A stretch of DNA of 64,000 nt, taken from NCBI RefSeq assembly GCF_000422805.1, contig NZ_KE383923.1:1-64000 (forward strand). Reading direction: 5' to 3'. Source of the stretch: Nocardioides halotolerans DSM 19273. Lineage in GTDB: Bacteria; Actinomycetota; Actinomycetes; Propionibacteriales; Nocardioidaceae. The translations under genes and the position numbers were made by a program. This document shows, one piece after another, positions 1-9,427 of this stretch; within the stretch, counting starts at the first letter, position 1; each line of letters starts with the position of its first letter. The notes below the pieces were generated by a model. That model saw only the letters and a program-made list of their open reading frames with translations. It ran no database searches and was not told where the DNA came from.

Positions 1-175
1 CCCAGGCCCGCACCGACTCCAGCCCGTAGCCGAGTTGACGAGCTACCCGCGCGATCGTCCCGATATCGGTGCCCAACTCCGCCCGCAGAGTGCGAACCAT
101 CCGCACCGCCGCGTCCTTCTCCTCCTGGCTGTACCGCCTCGTGCTCGGCTTCCCAGGCGTGATGTCCCTCGGCAT
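1..175 (-). CDS. IS3-family transposase OrfA, N-terminal part (partial)
   Basis: The frame starts at ATG 175-173 and is still open at the window edge after 58 codons. It begins MPRDITPGKPSTRRYSQEEK and continues through a segment ending GTIARVARQLGYGLESVRAW. This is the helix-turn-helix start of an IS3-type OrfA, which binds the element ends and is normally fused to the OrfB integrase by programmed -1 frameshifting. A purine-rich stretch (GAGGATGGAG) precedes the start. Whether the full transposase is intact cannot be judged from this window. Confidence 0.7.
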   Translation of the reverse strand, partial: MPRDITPGKPSTRRYSQEEKDAAVRMVRTLRAELGTDIGTIARVARQLGYGLESVRAW

Positions 176-229
176 AACTCCATCCTCGTTCCCAAACGAT
201 GGAGCCTCCAGCAAACCCAGGGCGATTCA
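1..229 (-). mobile_element. End of an IS3-type insertion sequence, cut by the window edge
   Basis: The segment carries the start of an orfA-like transposase gene on the minus strand. On that strand the likely element tip begins TGAATCGCCCTGGG at position 229, so the element would begin with TG as IS3-family ends do. The rest of the element lies before position 1, so the second inverted repeat and any target duplication cannot be seen. The interspersed repeat region starts immediately beyond the tip at 230. Family assignment rests on the OrfA sequence and the tip; the exact end is inferred. Confidence 0.6.
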
Positions 230-230
230 C

Positions 231-530
231 GTGCCACCGCTGCGGAGGTCTCGACAAGCTCGACCAGCGGTGGGCGGGCCGAGTGCCCTCCCTGCGGAGG
301 TTTCGCGACAGGCGCTAGCGACCCTCGTCGTCGGTGGTTGAGGAGGTCGCGCAGCGACCCTCGTCGTCGGTTGAGGAGGTCGCGCAGCGACCGTCTCGAA
401 ACCTCGCACGCCGAGGCTGGGAAGCAACCGACCTCGGTCCAGCGCGTGCCACCGCTGCGGAGGTCTCGACAAGCTCGACCAGCGGTGGGCGGGCCGGGTG
501 CCACGGCTGCGGTGGGCTCGACCAGCGGTC
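231..530. repeat. Interspersed palindromic repeat cluster between the IS end and gpsA
   Basis: No gene is supported here. An exact 50-bp direct repeat occurs at 231-280 and 446-495, beginning GTGCCACCGCTGCGGAGG. A diverged third start lies at about 498. Between them, two near-tandem copies of GTTGAGGAGGTCGCGCAGCG lie at about 337-390, and the second runs into GACCGTCTCGAAACCTCG. On the minus strand this reads as a unit with the hairpin GGTCGC-TGC-GCGACC. A related copy is at 20990. The element looks like a REP-type repeat accumulating beside a mobile-element end. Confidence 0.7.
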
Positions 531-535
531 GGTGG

Positions 536-1537
536 CTACTCCATCTCGGCCTTGGTCTCCCGCGAGAGCGTGGCGTCCATCATCTCGGTGGCCGTCATCC
601 GGCCGGCGACCACGTCGTCGACCATCTGGGCGACCGGGGCGTCGACGCCGGTGCGCTCGGCGAGCGCGCGCAGCGACGCGCACGACTTGGCTCCCTCGGC
701 GACCTGTCGGGTCGAGGCGATGATCTCCTCGGTGCTCATGCCCTTGCCGAGGTTCTCGCCGAAGGTGCGGTTGCGCGAGAGCGGCGAGGAGCAGGTGGCC
801 ACGAGGTCGCCGAGGCCGGCCAGCCCCATCAGGGTGAGGGGGTTGGCGCCGAGCTTGGTGGCGAGGCGGGCCGTCTCGGCGAGGCCGCGGGTGATGACGG
901 ACGCGGTGGTGTTGTCGCCGAAGCCGAGGCCGACGGCCATCCCGACCGCGAGGCCCACGACGTTCTTGTAGGCACCTCCGAGCTCGCAGCCGAGCACGTC
1001 GACGGAGGTGTAGGGCCGGAACGCCGGCGAGTGGCAGCGGTCCTGGAGGTGCTTCGCGACGTCCTCGTCGGCGCACGCGACGACCGACGCCGCGGGCTCG
1101 CGGCGGGCGATCTCCTTCGCGAGGTTGGGACCGCTGATGACGCCGATCCGGTCCGGTCCGGCACCGGTGACCTGGGCGATCACCTCGCTCATCCGGTTGA
1201 GGGTGCCGAGCTCGACGCCCTTCATGAGCGAGACCAGGACCGCGTCGGGCTCGAGGAACGACGCCCACTCCTCGAGGTTCTGCCGGAACGTCTGCGACGG
1301 CGTCGCGAAGATCACGATGTCCGCGTCGTGCGCGGCCTTCTCGACGTCGTGGGTCGCGGTGACGGCGGACGGCAGCTCGATGCCCGGCAGGTAGTCGACG
1401 TTCTCGCGCTCGTCGTTGATCGCCGCGGCGACCTCCTCGCGCCGCGCCCAGAGCGTCACGTCGTTGCCGCCGTCGGCGAGCACGATCGAGAACGCCGTCC
1501 CCCACGACCCGGCGCCGAACACCGCCACCTTGCTCAC
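536..1537 (-). CDS. gpsA: NAD(P)+-dependent glycerol-3-phosphate dehydrogenase
   Basis: The 333-residue protein would reduce dihydroxyacetone phosphate to sn-glycerol 3-phosphate, the backbone of phospholipids, in the cytoplasm. The N-terminal Rossmann motif is GAGSWG (residues 8-13), GPNLA is at 136-140, and the expected catalytic lysine is in ELGGAYKN (Lys191). Length is normal for GpsA. The GTG start at 1537-1535 overlaps the plsC stop as GTGA, so the two genes are translationally coupled. Coupling to an acyltransferase fits glycerolipid synthesis: GpsA makes the acceptor that acyltransferases acylate. Confidence 0.96.
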   Translation of the reverse strand: MSKVAVFGAGSWGTAFSIVLADGGNDVTLWARREEVAAAINDERENVDYLPGIELPSAVTATHDVEKAAHDADIVIFATPSQTFRQNLEEWASFLEPDAVLVSLMKGVELGTLNRMSEVIAQVTGAGPDRIGVISGPNLAKEIARREPAASVVACADEDVAKHLQDRCHSPAFRPYTSVDVLGCELGGAYKNVVGLAVGMAVGLGFGDNTTASVITRGLAETARLATKLGANPLTLMGLAGLGDLVATCSSPLSRNRTFGENLGKGMSTEEIIASTRQVAEGAKSCASLRALAERTGVDAPVAQMVDDVVAGRMTATEMMDATLSRETKAEME

Positions 1538-2274
1538 TGGTGCCTGCCCTTCCGTCCGTCCTTGTGGGGGTTGCCGAACTCCTTCACACCGGCGGTGCGC
1601 GGGTTGAAGCGCTCCGGAGGCGCGGTCTCGCCGCGGACCTCCTCCACGAGGCTGGTCACCGCGGCCATGATGCGCGCGGTCGCCTCCGTAACCGCCGCCG
1701 GCGACGTGTCGCCGGTCAGGTCGGCGAGGTCGACGGGGTCGCCCACCTTCATGGTGATCAGCTTGCGCGGGAACAGGCTCGGCTTCTTGGCGTACGGCGC
1801 CAGCAGCGCCTGCGCCCCCCACTGACCGAGCGGGACGACGGGGGCACCGGTCTCGAGCGCGATGCGCGCCGCGCCCGACTTGCCCACCATCGGCCACAGG
1901 TCCGGGTCGCGGGTGAGCGTGCCCTCGGGGTAGACGACGAGGCACTTGCCGGCGCGGACGCCCGCGACCGCGGCGTCGAACGCGCCGGCGGCGTTCTTCG
2001 TGGCTCGCTCGACCGGGATCTGCCCCGCCGAGCGCAGGAAGAAGCCGAGGAACTTGTTCTTGAACAGCCCGGCCTTCGCCAGGTAGCGCGGGATCCGGCC
2101 GTGGTCCCACACGATGTGCGCCACGATCAGCGGGTCGACCTCGGAGATGTGGTTGGCCACGACGAGGGCGCCGCCCGTCGCCGGGATCTTCTCGCCGTCG
2201 ATCCACCGCCGCTTCGTGGTCAGCAGGAGGAGCGGCTTGATGACCACGAGACCGAGCGTCCACGCCCAGCCCAT
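1534..2274 (-). CDS. plsC: 1-acyl-sn-glycerol-3-phosphate acyltransferase family protein
   Basis: The 246-residue PlsC/LPLAT-family protein is expected to acylate lysophosphatidic acid to phosphatidic acid at the inner membrane face. An N-terminal hydrophobic segment (about residues 4-19) is followed by the four family blocks: NHISEVD (41-47, the HX4D catalytic pair), FLRSAGQIPVER (79-90), YPEGT (115-119), and a later VPLGQWG. The ATG at 2274 is preceded by AGGAGGACAGG, an excellent ribosome-binding site, which settles the start. It is the first gene of the pair with gpsA. Acyl-chain and acceptor specificity cannot be read from sequence. Confidence 0.9.
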   Translation of the reverse strand: MGWAWTLGLVVIKPLLLLTTKRRWIDGEKIPATGGALVVANHISEVDPLIVAHIVWDHGRIPRYLAKAGLFKNKFLGFFLRSAGQIPVERATKNAAGAFDAAVAGVRAGKCLVVYPEGTLTRDPDLWPMVGKSGAARIALETGAPVVPLGQWGAQALLAPYAKKPSLFPRKLITMKVGDPVDLADLTGDTSPAAVTEATARIMAAVTSLVEEVRGETAPPERFNPRTAGVKEFGNPHKDGRKGRHQ

Positions 2275-2347
2275 CCTGTCCTCCTGGAACCGCCGCACCT
2301 TCACCCGCGACAGGCTAGTGGTTGACCGGCTGAGAGGATCGCCCGCG

Positions 2348-2965
2348 ATGACGAGGTACGTCGCGCTGGTCCCGGTGAAGCCGCCGGCACTCGGCAAGTC
2401 GCGACTCGTGGGGCTGGCCGACGACGCACGCCGGCAGCTCGCCGCGGCGTTCGCGCTCGACACCGTGGCCGCCTGCGTCGCCTCGGAGCTGGTCGCCGAG
2501 GTGCTGGTCGCGACCGACGACGCGTCGTTCTCGGTCGAGCTGGCCCGCCTGGGCGCGGTCACCATCCCCGACGGCGTCGCGATGGACCTCAACGGCACGC
2601 TGCGCCAGTCGGCGGCCGAGGCGCGACGGCGCTGGCCCGACCTCGTGCCGGTCGCGCTCACCGCCGACCTGCCCGCCGTGCGGGCGACAGACCTCGACGA
2701 GGCGCTCGGTGCGGTGCGCCCGGGCGAGGCGGCGTACGTCGCCGACGCACAGGGGCTCGGCACCACGCTCTACACCGCCGGCCACGACGCGTTCGACCCG
2801 CGGTTCGGGCCCGGCTCGGCGCTGACGCACGACGCGACCGGCGCGCGGGCCATCACCGCGCCGCTGCCGCGCCTGCGCCGCGACGTCGACGACCTCGAGG
2901 ACCTCGACGACGCGCTCGCCCTCGGCGTCGGCCCACGAACAGCGGAACGGGCCGCCTCCCTGTAG
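2348..2965 (+). CDS. cofC: Coenzyme F420 guanylyltransferase (CofC/FbiD)
   Basis: The 205-residue nucleotidyltransferase activates a three-carbon acid phosphate (phosphoenolpyruvate in actinobacteria, phospholactate in archaea) with GTP early in F420 biosynthesis. The N-terminal [13 protein letters not shown] is the CofC nucleotide-binding motif, and LTADLPAV is the metal-binding region. The gene is divergent from plsC and convergent with hupB, and its stop codon lies inside the loop of a bidirectional terminator. Position next to gpsA matches fbiD (Rv2983) in M. tuberculosis, as recalled. Its presence implies an F420-using organism. Confidence 0.92.
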   Translation: MTRYVALVPVKPPALGKSRLVGLADDARRQLAAAFALDTVAACVASELVAEVLVATDDASFSVELARLGAVTIPDGVAMDLNGTLRQSAAEARRRWPDLVPVALTADLPAVRATDLDEALGAVRPGEAAYVADAQGLGTTLYTAGHDAFDPRFGPGSALTHDATGARAITAPLPRLRRDVDDLEDLDDALALGVGPRTAERAASL

Positions 2966-2977
2966 GAGGCGGCCCGT
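2947..2977. terminator. Bidirectional terminator between cofC and hupB
   Basis: A perfect 13-bp stem, ACGGGCCGCCTCC at 2947-2959 pairing with 2965-2977, closes a 5-nt loop. The cofC stop codon (2963-2965) falls within it, and hupB ends 16 bp away on the other strand, so the stem can serve both convergent genes. There is no strong U-tract, as is common in GC-rich actinobacteria. Confidence 0.8.
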
Positions 2978-2992
2978 CCGGGTGGTGCTGGG

Positions 2993-3718
2993 TCAGCTCT
3001 TCTTCGCGGTCTTCTTCGCCGTCGACTTCTTCGCGGCCGACTTCTTCGCGGGTGCCTTCTTCGCGGCCGACTTCTTCGCCGGAGCCTTCTTCGCGGCCGA
3101 CTTCTTCGCGGGTGCCTTCTTGGCGGCCGACTTCTTCGCCGGCGCCTTCTTCGCGGCCGACTTCTTCGCCGGAGCCTTCTTCGCCGCAGCCTTCTTCGCG
3201 GGTGCCTTCTTGGCGGCGGCCTTCTTGGCCGGAGCCTTCTTGGCCGCGGCCTTCTTGGCCGGAGCCTTCTTGGCCGCGGCCTTCTTCGCCGGAGCCTTCT
3301 TCGCTGCCTTCTTTGCCACCTTCGCCACCTTCTTCGCCGCCTTCTTCGCAGTCTTCTTGGTCGTGGTCTTCTTCGTCGGAGAGGCAGCCGCCGCGACCCG
3401 GGCCGGCGCAGCGGTCTCGAGCGTGAGCTGCGGGAGCTTCTTCGCGCCCGAGACGATGTTCTTCAGGTCCTGGCCGGCGGTGAACTTCGGCACCGACGTG
3501 GCCTTGGCCTTGATGCGCTCGCCGGTGCGCGGGTTGCGGACCATGCGGGCGTTGCGGACTCGCTTCTCGAAGGAACCGAAGCCCGTGATGGCCACCTTCT
3601 CACCCTTGGCCACCTCACGAGTGATGGTGTCGAGCACGGACTCGAGCGCGTGACGAGCGGCCCTCTTGTTGCCGTCGTAACGAGCCGCGAGCGCCTCGAT
3701 GAGCTGATTCTTGTTCAC
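2993..3718 (-). CDS. hupB: HU-family nucleoid protein with lysine/alanine-rich C-terminal tail
   Basis: Residues 1-90 form a standard HU domain that bends DNA as a dimer ([33 protein letters not shown] is the DNA-binding arm). Residues from about 110 to 241 form a histone-H1-like tail. Its core is nine perfect 10-residue repeats, four [10 protein letters not shown] and five [10 protein letters not shown]. Similar tails are known in mycobacterial HupB and Streptomyces HupS, where they aid nucleoid compaction and are modified on lysine. The GTG start at 3718 follows GAAAGGAAGCTC. The 30-bp DNA repeat makes the tail length prone to slippage. Confidence 0.97.
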   Translation of the reverse strand: MNKNQLIEALAARYDGNKRAARHALESVLDTITREVAKGEKVAITGFGSFEKRVRNARMVRNPRTGERIKAKATSVPKFTAGQDLKNIVSGAKKLPQLTLETAAPARVAAAASPTKKTTTKKTAKKAAKKVAKVAKKAAKKAPAKKAAAKKAPAKKAAAKKAPAKKAAAKKAPAKKAAAKKAPAKKSAAKKAPAKKSAAKKAPAKKSAAKKAPAKKSAAKKAPAKKSAAKKSTAKKTAKKS

Positions 3719-3750
3719 GAGCTTCCTTTCGGATGTTGCTACTTGAAACG

Positions 3751-3768
3751 GAACCGGTGCTCCGGTTC
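3751..3768 (-). promoter_or_regulatory. Perfect inverted repeat in the hupB upstream region
   Basis: GAACCGG-TGCT-CCGGTTC is a 7-bp perfect inverted repeat 33 bp before the hupB GTG. A -10-like CCTACATGA lies just upstream on the minus strand, so the repeat would sit at the start of the transcript. It could be an operator or a 5' UTR hairpin. The sequence does not distinguish them. Confidence 0.4.
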
Positions 3769-3954
3769 ATGTAGGGCAACTTAGGAAGAACGAGCGTCGG
3801 TCACAATCACCACGCCGCACCTATCGCCATATTTTTCGGGCGTTCCAGACCGCTCGCGACGTGCGAGACGCGGTCGCGACATCGTGGTCGCGTCGGCACG
3901 CGGATGAAGTCTGACGACCAACGGAGTGCGTCGTCAGGTCGTTGACGGTCGCGA

Positions 3955-3976
3955 TTTCCCAAGCGGGCTTGGGAAA
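3955..3976 (-). terminator. Hairpin downstream of leuD (possible terminator)
   Basis: A 9-bp perfect stem (TTTCCCAAG / CTTGGGAAA) with a CGGG loop follows the leuCD operon. Placement suggests termination. The absence of a U-run leaves an operator role for hupB possible. Confidence 0.4.
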
Positions 3977-4034
3977 GCGGCACACTCGCCGCCGGCGACG
4001 GACGCGTTGCGACCTCTCGCCGGGGGCGCGTCGC

Positions 4035-4640
4035 TCAGCCGCGGATGGTCTGCGGCTTGTACGACGGACGACGCGACTCGAACGAGCTGATGTCGTCCTC
4101 GTGGCCGAGCGTGATGCCGATGTCGTCGAGTCCTTCGAGCAGTCGCCAGCGCGTGTAGTCGTCGATGTCGAAGGAGTCCTCGATCGCGTCGATGCCGTCA
4201 CCGGCGCGCACGGTGCGCGAGTCGAGGTCGACGGTGATGAGCCCGCCGGGGTTGTCGTCGAGGAAGTCCCACAGCCGCTGGACGACCTTCTCGTCGACGC
4301 GCGCCGCGAGCAGTCCGGCCTTGCCGGAGTTGCCTCGGAAGATGTCGCCGAAGCGCGGCGAGATGACGACGCGGAAGCCGTAGTCCATCAGCGCCCACAC
4401 GGCGTGCTCGCGCGACGACCCGGTGCCGAAGTCGGGACCCGCGACGAGCACCGACCCCGCGGCGTACTCCGGTCGGTTGAGCACGAAGTCGGGGTCGTTG
4501 CGCCACGCGGCGAACAGCCCGTCCTCGAAGCCGGTGCGGCTGACCCGCTTGAGGTAGACCGCCGGGATGATCTGGTCGGTGTCGACGTTGCTGCGGCGCA
4601 GCGGCACGCCGACGCCGGTGTGCGAGGTGAACGCGTCCAT
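4035..4640 (-). CDS. leuD: 3-isopropylmalate dehydratase small subunit
   Basis: The 201-residue swivel subunit pairs with LeuC to isomerise 2-isopropylmalate to 3-isopropylmalate in leucine synthesis. Family signatures are [15 protein letters not shown] near residue 20 and [17 protein letters not shown] near residue 70, which contains the substrate-binding GSSREHA. Length is typical for LeuD. It follows leuC by one base, so the two are an operon. A hairpin lies downstream. Confidence 0.97.
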   Translation of the reverse strand: MDAFTSHTGVGVPLRRSNVDTDQIIPAVYLKRVSRTGFEDGLFAAWRNDPDFVLNRPEYAAGSVLVAGPDFGTGSSREHAVWALMDYGFRVVISPRFGDIFRGNSGKAGLLAARVDEKVVQRLWDFLDDNPGGLITVDLDSRTVRAGDGIDAIEDSFDIDDYTRWRLLEGLDDIGITLGHEDDISSFESRRPSYKPQTIRG

Positions 4641-4641
4641 G

Positions 4642-6060
<1,419 letters not shown>

Positions 6061-6143
6061 GACCACTCCCTCGTGACCCATTCCACTGACGGCCATCGAC
6101 TATAGACCTTGCATCCCATGATCTGAGACGGCAGTATTGCGAT

Positions 6144-6887
6144 ATGGACAGTTCCGGCAGTGGAGGTTCCGGCGTCGGGGTGCTCGACAAGGCCGCGCTC
6201 GTGCTCACCGCCCTCGAGGCGGGGCCGGCCACGCTGGCCGGGCTCGTCGCCGGCACCGGGCTCGCGCGGCCGACGGCGCACCGCCTCGCGGTCGCCCTCG
6301 AGCACCACCGCCTGGTCGCCCGCGACATGCAGGGCCGCTTCGTCCTCGGGCCGCGCCTCGCGGAGCTGTCCGCCGCCGCCGGCGAGGACCGCCTGCTCGC
6401 CACCGCCGGCCCGGTGCTCGCCCGGCTGCGCGACATCACCGGCGAGTCGGCCCAGCTCTGGCGCCGCCAGGGCGACATCCGCGTCTGCGTCGCCGCCGCC
6501 GAGCGCCCCTCCGGCCTGCGCGACACGATCCCCGTCGGCTCCCAGCTGACCATGCGGGCCGGCTCGGCCGCGCAGGTGCTGCTCGCGTGGGAGGACCCCG
6601 AGCGCATGCACCGCGGCCTCCAGAACGCCGCCTTCTCCGCGGCCGCCCTCTCCGGCATCCGCCGCCGCGGCTGGGCCCAGTCGGTCGGCGAGCGCGAGCA
6701 GGGCGTCGCCTCGGTCTCAGCGCCGGTCCGCTCCCCCAGCGGCAAGATCATCGCCGCGGTCTCGGTCTCCGGCCCCCTCGAGCGGCTCTCGCGCCAGCCC
6801 GGCCGCATGCACGCGCCGGCCGTGCTCGCGGCCGCCGAGCGGCTCTCGGAGTCGTTGCGCCGGGCCGCGGCCGCGGACTCTGCGTAG
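6144..6887 (+). CDS. IclR-family transcriptional regulator of leuCD (NdgR/LtbR-like)
   Basis: The 247-residue protein has an N-terminal winged helix (residues 14-70: LAGLVAGTGLARPTAHRLAVAL) and a C-terminal IclR effector domain. The divergent position next to leuCD is that of Streptomyces NdgR and Corynebacterium LtbR, which control leuCD and other amino acid genes. The regulon assignment is from gene context. No clear operator palindrome was identified in 6061-6143. Downstream is the tandem hairpin array at 6928. Confidence 0.88.
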   Translation: MDSSGSGGSGVGVLDKAALVLTALEAGPATLAGLVAGTGLARPTAHRLAVALEHHRLVARDMQGRFVLGPRLAELSAAAGEDRLLATAGPVLARLRDITGESAQLWRRQGDIRVCVAAAERPSGLRDTIPVGSQLTMRAGSAAQVLLAWEDPERMHRGLQNAAFSAAALSGIRRRGWAQSVGEREQGVASVSAPVRSPSGKIIAAVSVSGPLERLSRQPGRMHAPAVLAAAERLSESLRRAAAADSA

Positions 6888-6927
6888 TCGGCGCTCGCAC
6901 TCGTGCGGCCGGAGTGACCTGCCGGTG

Positions 6928-7272
6928 AGCGGTCAGCCAGCAACCCGGGTCCGACCTTCTACTGTCGGACGGGTTGCCCACTGACCGCCACCCCGACGCC
7001 AGCCCGCCCAGCGGTCAGCCAGCAACCCGGGTCCGAGCTTTCTACTGCCGGACGGGTTGCCCACTGACCGCCACCCCGACCCCAGCCCGCCCAGCGGTCA
7101 GCCTGCAACCCCGGACCGGCCCACCATGTCAAGCCAGGTTGACCACTGACCGCCACCCCGACCCGAGCCCGCCCAGCGGTCAGCCAGCAACCGGGGTCCG
7201 ACCTTCTACTGTCGGACGGGTTGCCCACTGACCGCCACCCCGACCCCAGCCCGCTCAGCGGTCAGCCAGCAG
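6928..7272. repeat. Four tandem ~82-bp hairpin units between iclR and ogt
   Basis: Units begin (AGCGGTCAG) at 6928, 7010, 7093 and 7175, with a truncated fifth at 7257. Each holds a nested inverted repeat. In unit 1 GGTCAG (6931) pairs with CTGACC (6981), GCAACCCG (6940) with CGGGTTGC (6970), and TCCGAC (6950) with GTCGGA (6964) around an 8-nt loop. A spacer GCCACCCCGACGCCAGCCCG follows. Unit 3 has a different interior but keeps the outer arms (GGTCAG / CTGACC and GCAACC / GGTTG). The array fills the convergent space between iclR and ogt. Open frames across it are by-products of the repeat. Confidence 0.9.
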
Positions 7273-7277
7273 CACGC

Positions 7278-7760
7278 TCAGAACAGCGCGTCCTGCTCGA
7301 GCTCGAGGAGTGTCTGCTTCCGGTCGACGCCGCCGGCGTAGCCCGTGAGCGTGCCGTTGGCGCCGATGACGCGGTGGCACGGGATCACGATCGGGATCGG
7401 GTTGCGGCCGTTGGCGAGCCCGACGGCGCGCGAGGCGGCGTTGGACTTGCCGAGGCGGTGGGCGAGCTCGCCGTACGACGAGGTCTCGCCGTAGCCGATC
7501 TCGCACAGCTCCTTCCAGACCCGCTGCTGGAAGTCGGTGCCGACCGGGGCGAGTGGGAGGTCGAACTCCTTGAGGTCGCGCTCGAAGTACGCACGCAGCT
7601 GGCGGGCTGCCTCGACCAGGACCGGCTGGTCGTCGTCGCGCCGGCCGCGCGGGCGGCCGTCGTGGTCGCGGAACGGCGTGAACTCGATCTGGGTGAGGGC
7701 TCCGCCCTGCTCGACGAGGCGCAGCTCGCCGACGGGGCTGTCGATGACGGTCCAGGACAT
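7278..7760 (-). CDS. ogt: Methylated-DNA-[protein]-cysteine S-methyltransferase
   Basis: The 160-residue suicide enzyme transfers methyl groups from O6-methylguanine (and O4-methylthymine) to its own cysteine. The active site IPCHRVIG places the acceptor at Cys128. [11 protein letters not shown] (105-115) supplies the helix-turn-helix arginine finger, and the N-terminal ~75 residues are the usual methyltransferase ribonuclease-like domain. Its start is one base after the stop of the Ada/AlkA fusion gene. The two form a two-gene alkylation-repair operon in which the upstream product is the likely sensor. Confidence 0.95.
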   Translation of the reverse strand: MSWTVIDSPVGELRLVEQGGALTQIEFTPFRDHDGRPRGRRDDDQPVLVEAARQLRAYFERDLKEFDLPLAPVGTDFQQRVWKELCEIGYGETSSYGELAHRLGKSNAASRAVGLANGRNPIPIVIPCHRVIGANGTLTGYAGGVDRKQTLLELEQDALF

Positions 7761-7761
7761 G

Positions 7762-9300
7762 TCAGTGCTCCTTGCTGGGACGTGCGGTGGGACGTGCGGT
7801 GGGACGTGCGGTGGGGCGTGCGGTGGGAAGTGCGGGCATGAGGGTGTTCCAGAGGTGCATGAGCGCGTAGGAACGCCAGGGCCGCCAGCGCCCGTCGTCG
7901 GCGATGACCGCAGCTGGGTCGTGGCCGAGGCCGGCGATCGCGTTGCGGACGCCGATGTCGGTGGGCAGGAAGACGTCGGGGTGGCCGAGCGCGCGCATGG
8001 CGACGTAGTCGGCGGTCCACGGCCCGATGCCGGGCAGCGCGACGAGCGCGGCCCGGACGTCGTCGCGGTCGGCGCCCCGGTCGAGGGCGACCTCGCCGGA
8101 GGCCAGCACTGCGGCGAGGCCGGTGAGCGCGCGACCGCGCGAGCGCGGCATCGGCAGCGTCTCGGGGTCGACCTCGGCGAGGGTCGCGGCGGACGGGAAG
8201 AGATGGGTGAGGCCGGGCAGGTCGGTCTCGACCGGCGTGCCGTGGGCCTCCACCAGCCGACCGGTGACGGTGCGGGCGCCGGTGACCGAGACCTGCTGGC
8301 CCACGACCGTGCGGATGGCGGTCTCGTCGCCGTCGACCTGGCCGGGCACCCGCAGCCCGCGGGTGGCGCGGACCAGCGGCCCGATGACGGGGTCGCCGAG
8401 GAACTGGTCGTCGACCGCCACCGGGTCGCAGTCGGCGTCGACCAGCCGGCGCGCGCGCTCGACCGCCGCTGCGGTGTCGCGCAGGTCGTGGAGGCGGAAC
8501 TCCGCGGTCACGAAAGCCGTCTGGCCGGTCGCCGGTGCGTCGCCGAGCTCGATGCGGACGGTGCCGGGGCCGTGGGGCAGGTCGAGGGTGCGGGCGTACC
8601 AGCCCGGCCCGGCGGCCTCGACCCCCGGCACGACGTGGAAGGCGAGGAAGTCGAGCAGCGCCCGGCCGGCGAACGGCGTGCGGACGGCGAGCCGCATCGT
8701 GACCGTGCCCTGCGTGGGCGAGCCGCGCCGGCCGCCGCGCAGCTCGGTGGGCGTCGCGGCGTAGACCTCGCGCACGGTGTCGTTGAACTGGCGGATGCTC
8801 GAGAAGCCGGCCGCGAACGCGACGTCGGCGAAGCCGAGGTCGGTCGTCTCGACGAGCACCCGCGCGGTCTGCGCGCGGCGGGCGCGGGCCAGGGCCAGCG
8901 GCCCGGCACCGAACTCGGCGGTGAGCAGCCGGGTGAGGTGGCGCGGGGTGTAGCCGACCCGGTGGGCCAGCCCCTCGACGCCCTCGCGGTCGACGACGCC
9001 GTCGGCGATGAGGCGCATCGCGCGGCCGGCCGCGGTCGCGGCGACGTCCCAGTCAGGGCTGCCGGGCGTGGCGTCGGGCAGGCACCGCTTGCAGGCGCGG
9101 TAGCCGGCGGCCTGCGCGGAGGCGGCGCTCGGGTGGAACGTGACGTTGTGGAACGCCGGCGTGCGCGCCGGGCAGGACGGCCGGCAGTAGATGCCGGTGG
9201 TCCGCACCGCGGTGTAGAAGACACCGTCGAAGCGCCGGTCGCGCGACTTCACCGCGCGGTAGCAGGACTCCTGGTCCAGGTGGCGGGGCTCGCTGCTCAT
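7762..9300 (-). CDS. Ada-type sensor/regulator fused to AlkA DNA-3-methyladenine glycosylase
   Basis: The 512-residue protein has three parts. Residues 1-80 are the Ada zinc domain, with cysteines 39, 43, 70 and 73, one of which would accept a methyl group from phosphotriesters. Residues about 85-190 are an AraC-type helix-turn-helix. Residues about 200-490 are AlkA, with the helix-hairpin-helix [11 protein letters not shown] at 422 and catalytic Asp in PTDIGV at about 448. The tail carries four TARP repeats encoded by a 12-bp tandem repeat (7777-7836). The start [10 protein letters not shown] at 9300 is chosen because the Ada domain begins directly after it. It should sense alkylation, activate its own operon with ogt, and excise 3-methylpurines. 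Confidence 0.92.
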   Translation of the reverse strand: MSSEPRHLDQESCYRAVKSRDRRFDGVFYTAVRTTGIYCRPSCPARTPAFHNVTFHPSAASAQAAGYRACKRCLPDATPGSPDWDVAATAAGRAMRLIADGVVDREGVEGLAHRVGYTPRHLTRLLTAEFGAGPLALARARRAQTARVLVETTDLGFADVAFAAGFSSIRQFNDTVREVYAATPTELRGGRRGSPTQGTVTMRLAVRTPFAGRALLDFLAFHVVPGVEAAGPGWYARTLDLPHGPGTVRIELGDAPATGQTAFVTAEFRLHDLRDTAAAVERARRLVDADCDPVAVDDQFLGDPVIGPLVRATRGLRVPGQVDGDETAIRTVVGQQVSVTGARTVTGRLVEAHGTPVETDLPGLTHLFPSAATLAEVDPETLPMPRSRGRALTGLAAVLASGEVALDRGADRDDVRAALVALPGIGPWTADYVAMRALGHPDVFLPTDIGVRNAIAGLGHDPAAVIADDGRWRPWRSYALMHLWNTLMPALPTARPTARPTARPTARPSKEH

Positions 9301-9427
9301 GCACCCATCCTGACGCACGGCGCCGACAATCTCTCGCGGGAATCGGACACGGCCACTCGGGCGTCGTTCCCGCAGTTCAGAGCCCCTGCGCGGCCGGTCG
9401 CTTGACCGGGTCTGCCACGATTCGAGC

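Larger units (their letters stand above)
3719..4034 (-). other. Intergenic region between leuD and hupB
   Basis: No gene is supported in these 316 bp. The part next to hupB holds its promoter and the 3751-3768 inverted repeat. At 3955-3976 lies a second perfect hairpin, TTTCCCAAG-CGGG-CTTGGGAAA, 59 bp downstream of the leuD stop. It can terminate leuCD transcription, but no U-tract follows it. The remaining bases (about 3790-3950) contain short GTCGCGAC-type inverted motifs with no clear role. Confidence 0.5.

Noticed and set aside
35-1825. Long plus-strand open frame across gpsA and plsC
   Set aside because: It is the antisense shadow of two clear minus-strand genes in GC-rich DNA; its protein is Arg/Ala/Gly-rich with no domain.
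2982-3653. Plus-strand frame rich in Phe-Phe-Ala-Gly repeats
   Set aside because: This is the reverse complement of the lysine-rich HU tail repeats; the motif follows from the antisense of AAG and GCC codons.
6959-7228. Minus-strand 89-codon frame with a repeated WLTAGRA-type motif
   Set aside because: It is generated by the tandem hairpin array and has no ribosome-binding site or family similarity.
6928-7272. CRISPR-like array
   Set aside because: The ~82-bp units are contiguous, with the spacer part also conserved, and there are no cas genes. It is a tandem repeat, not a CRISPR.
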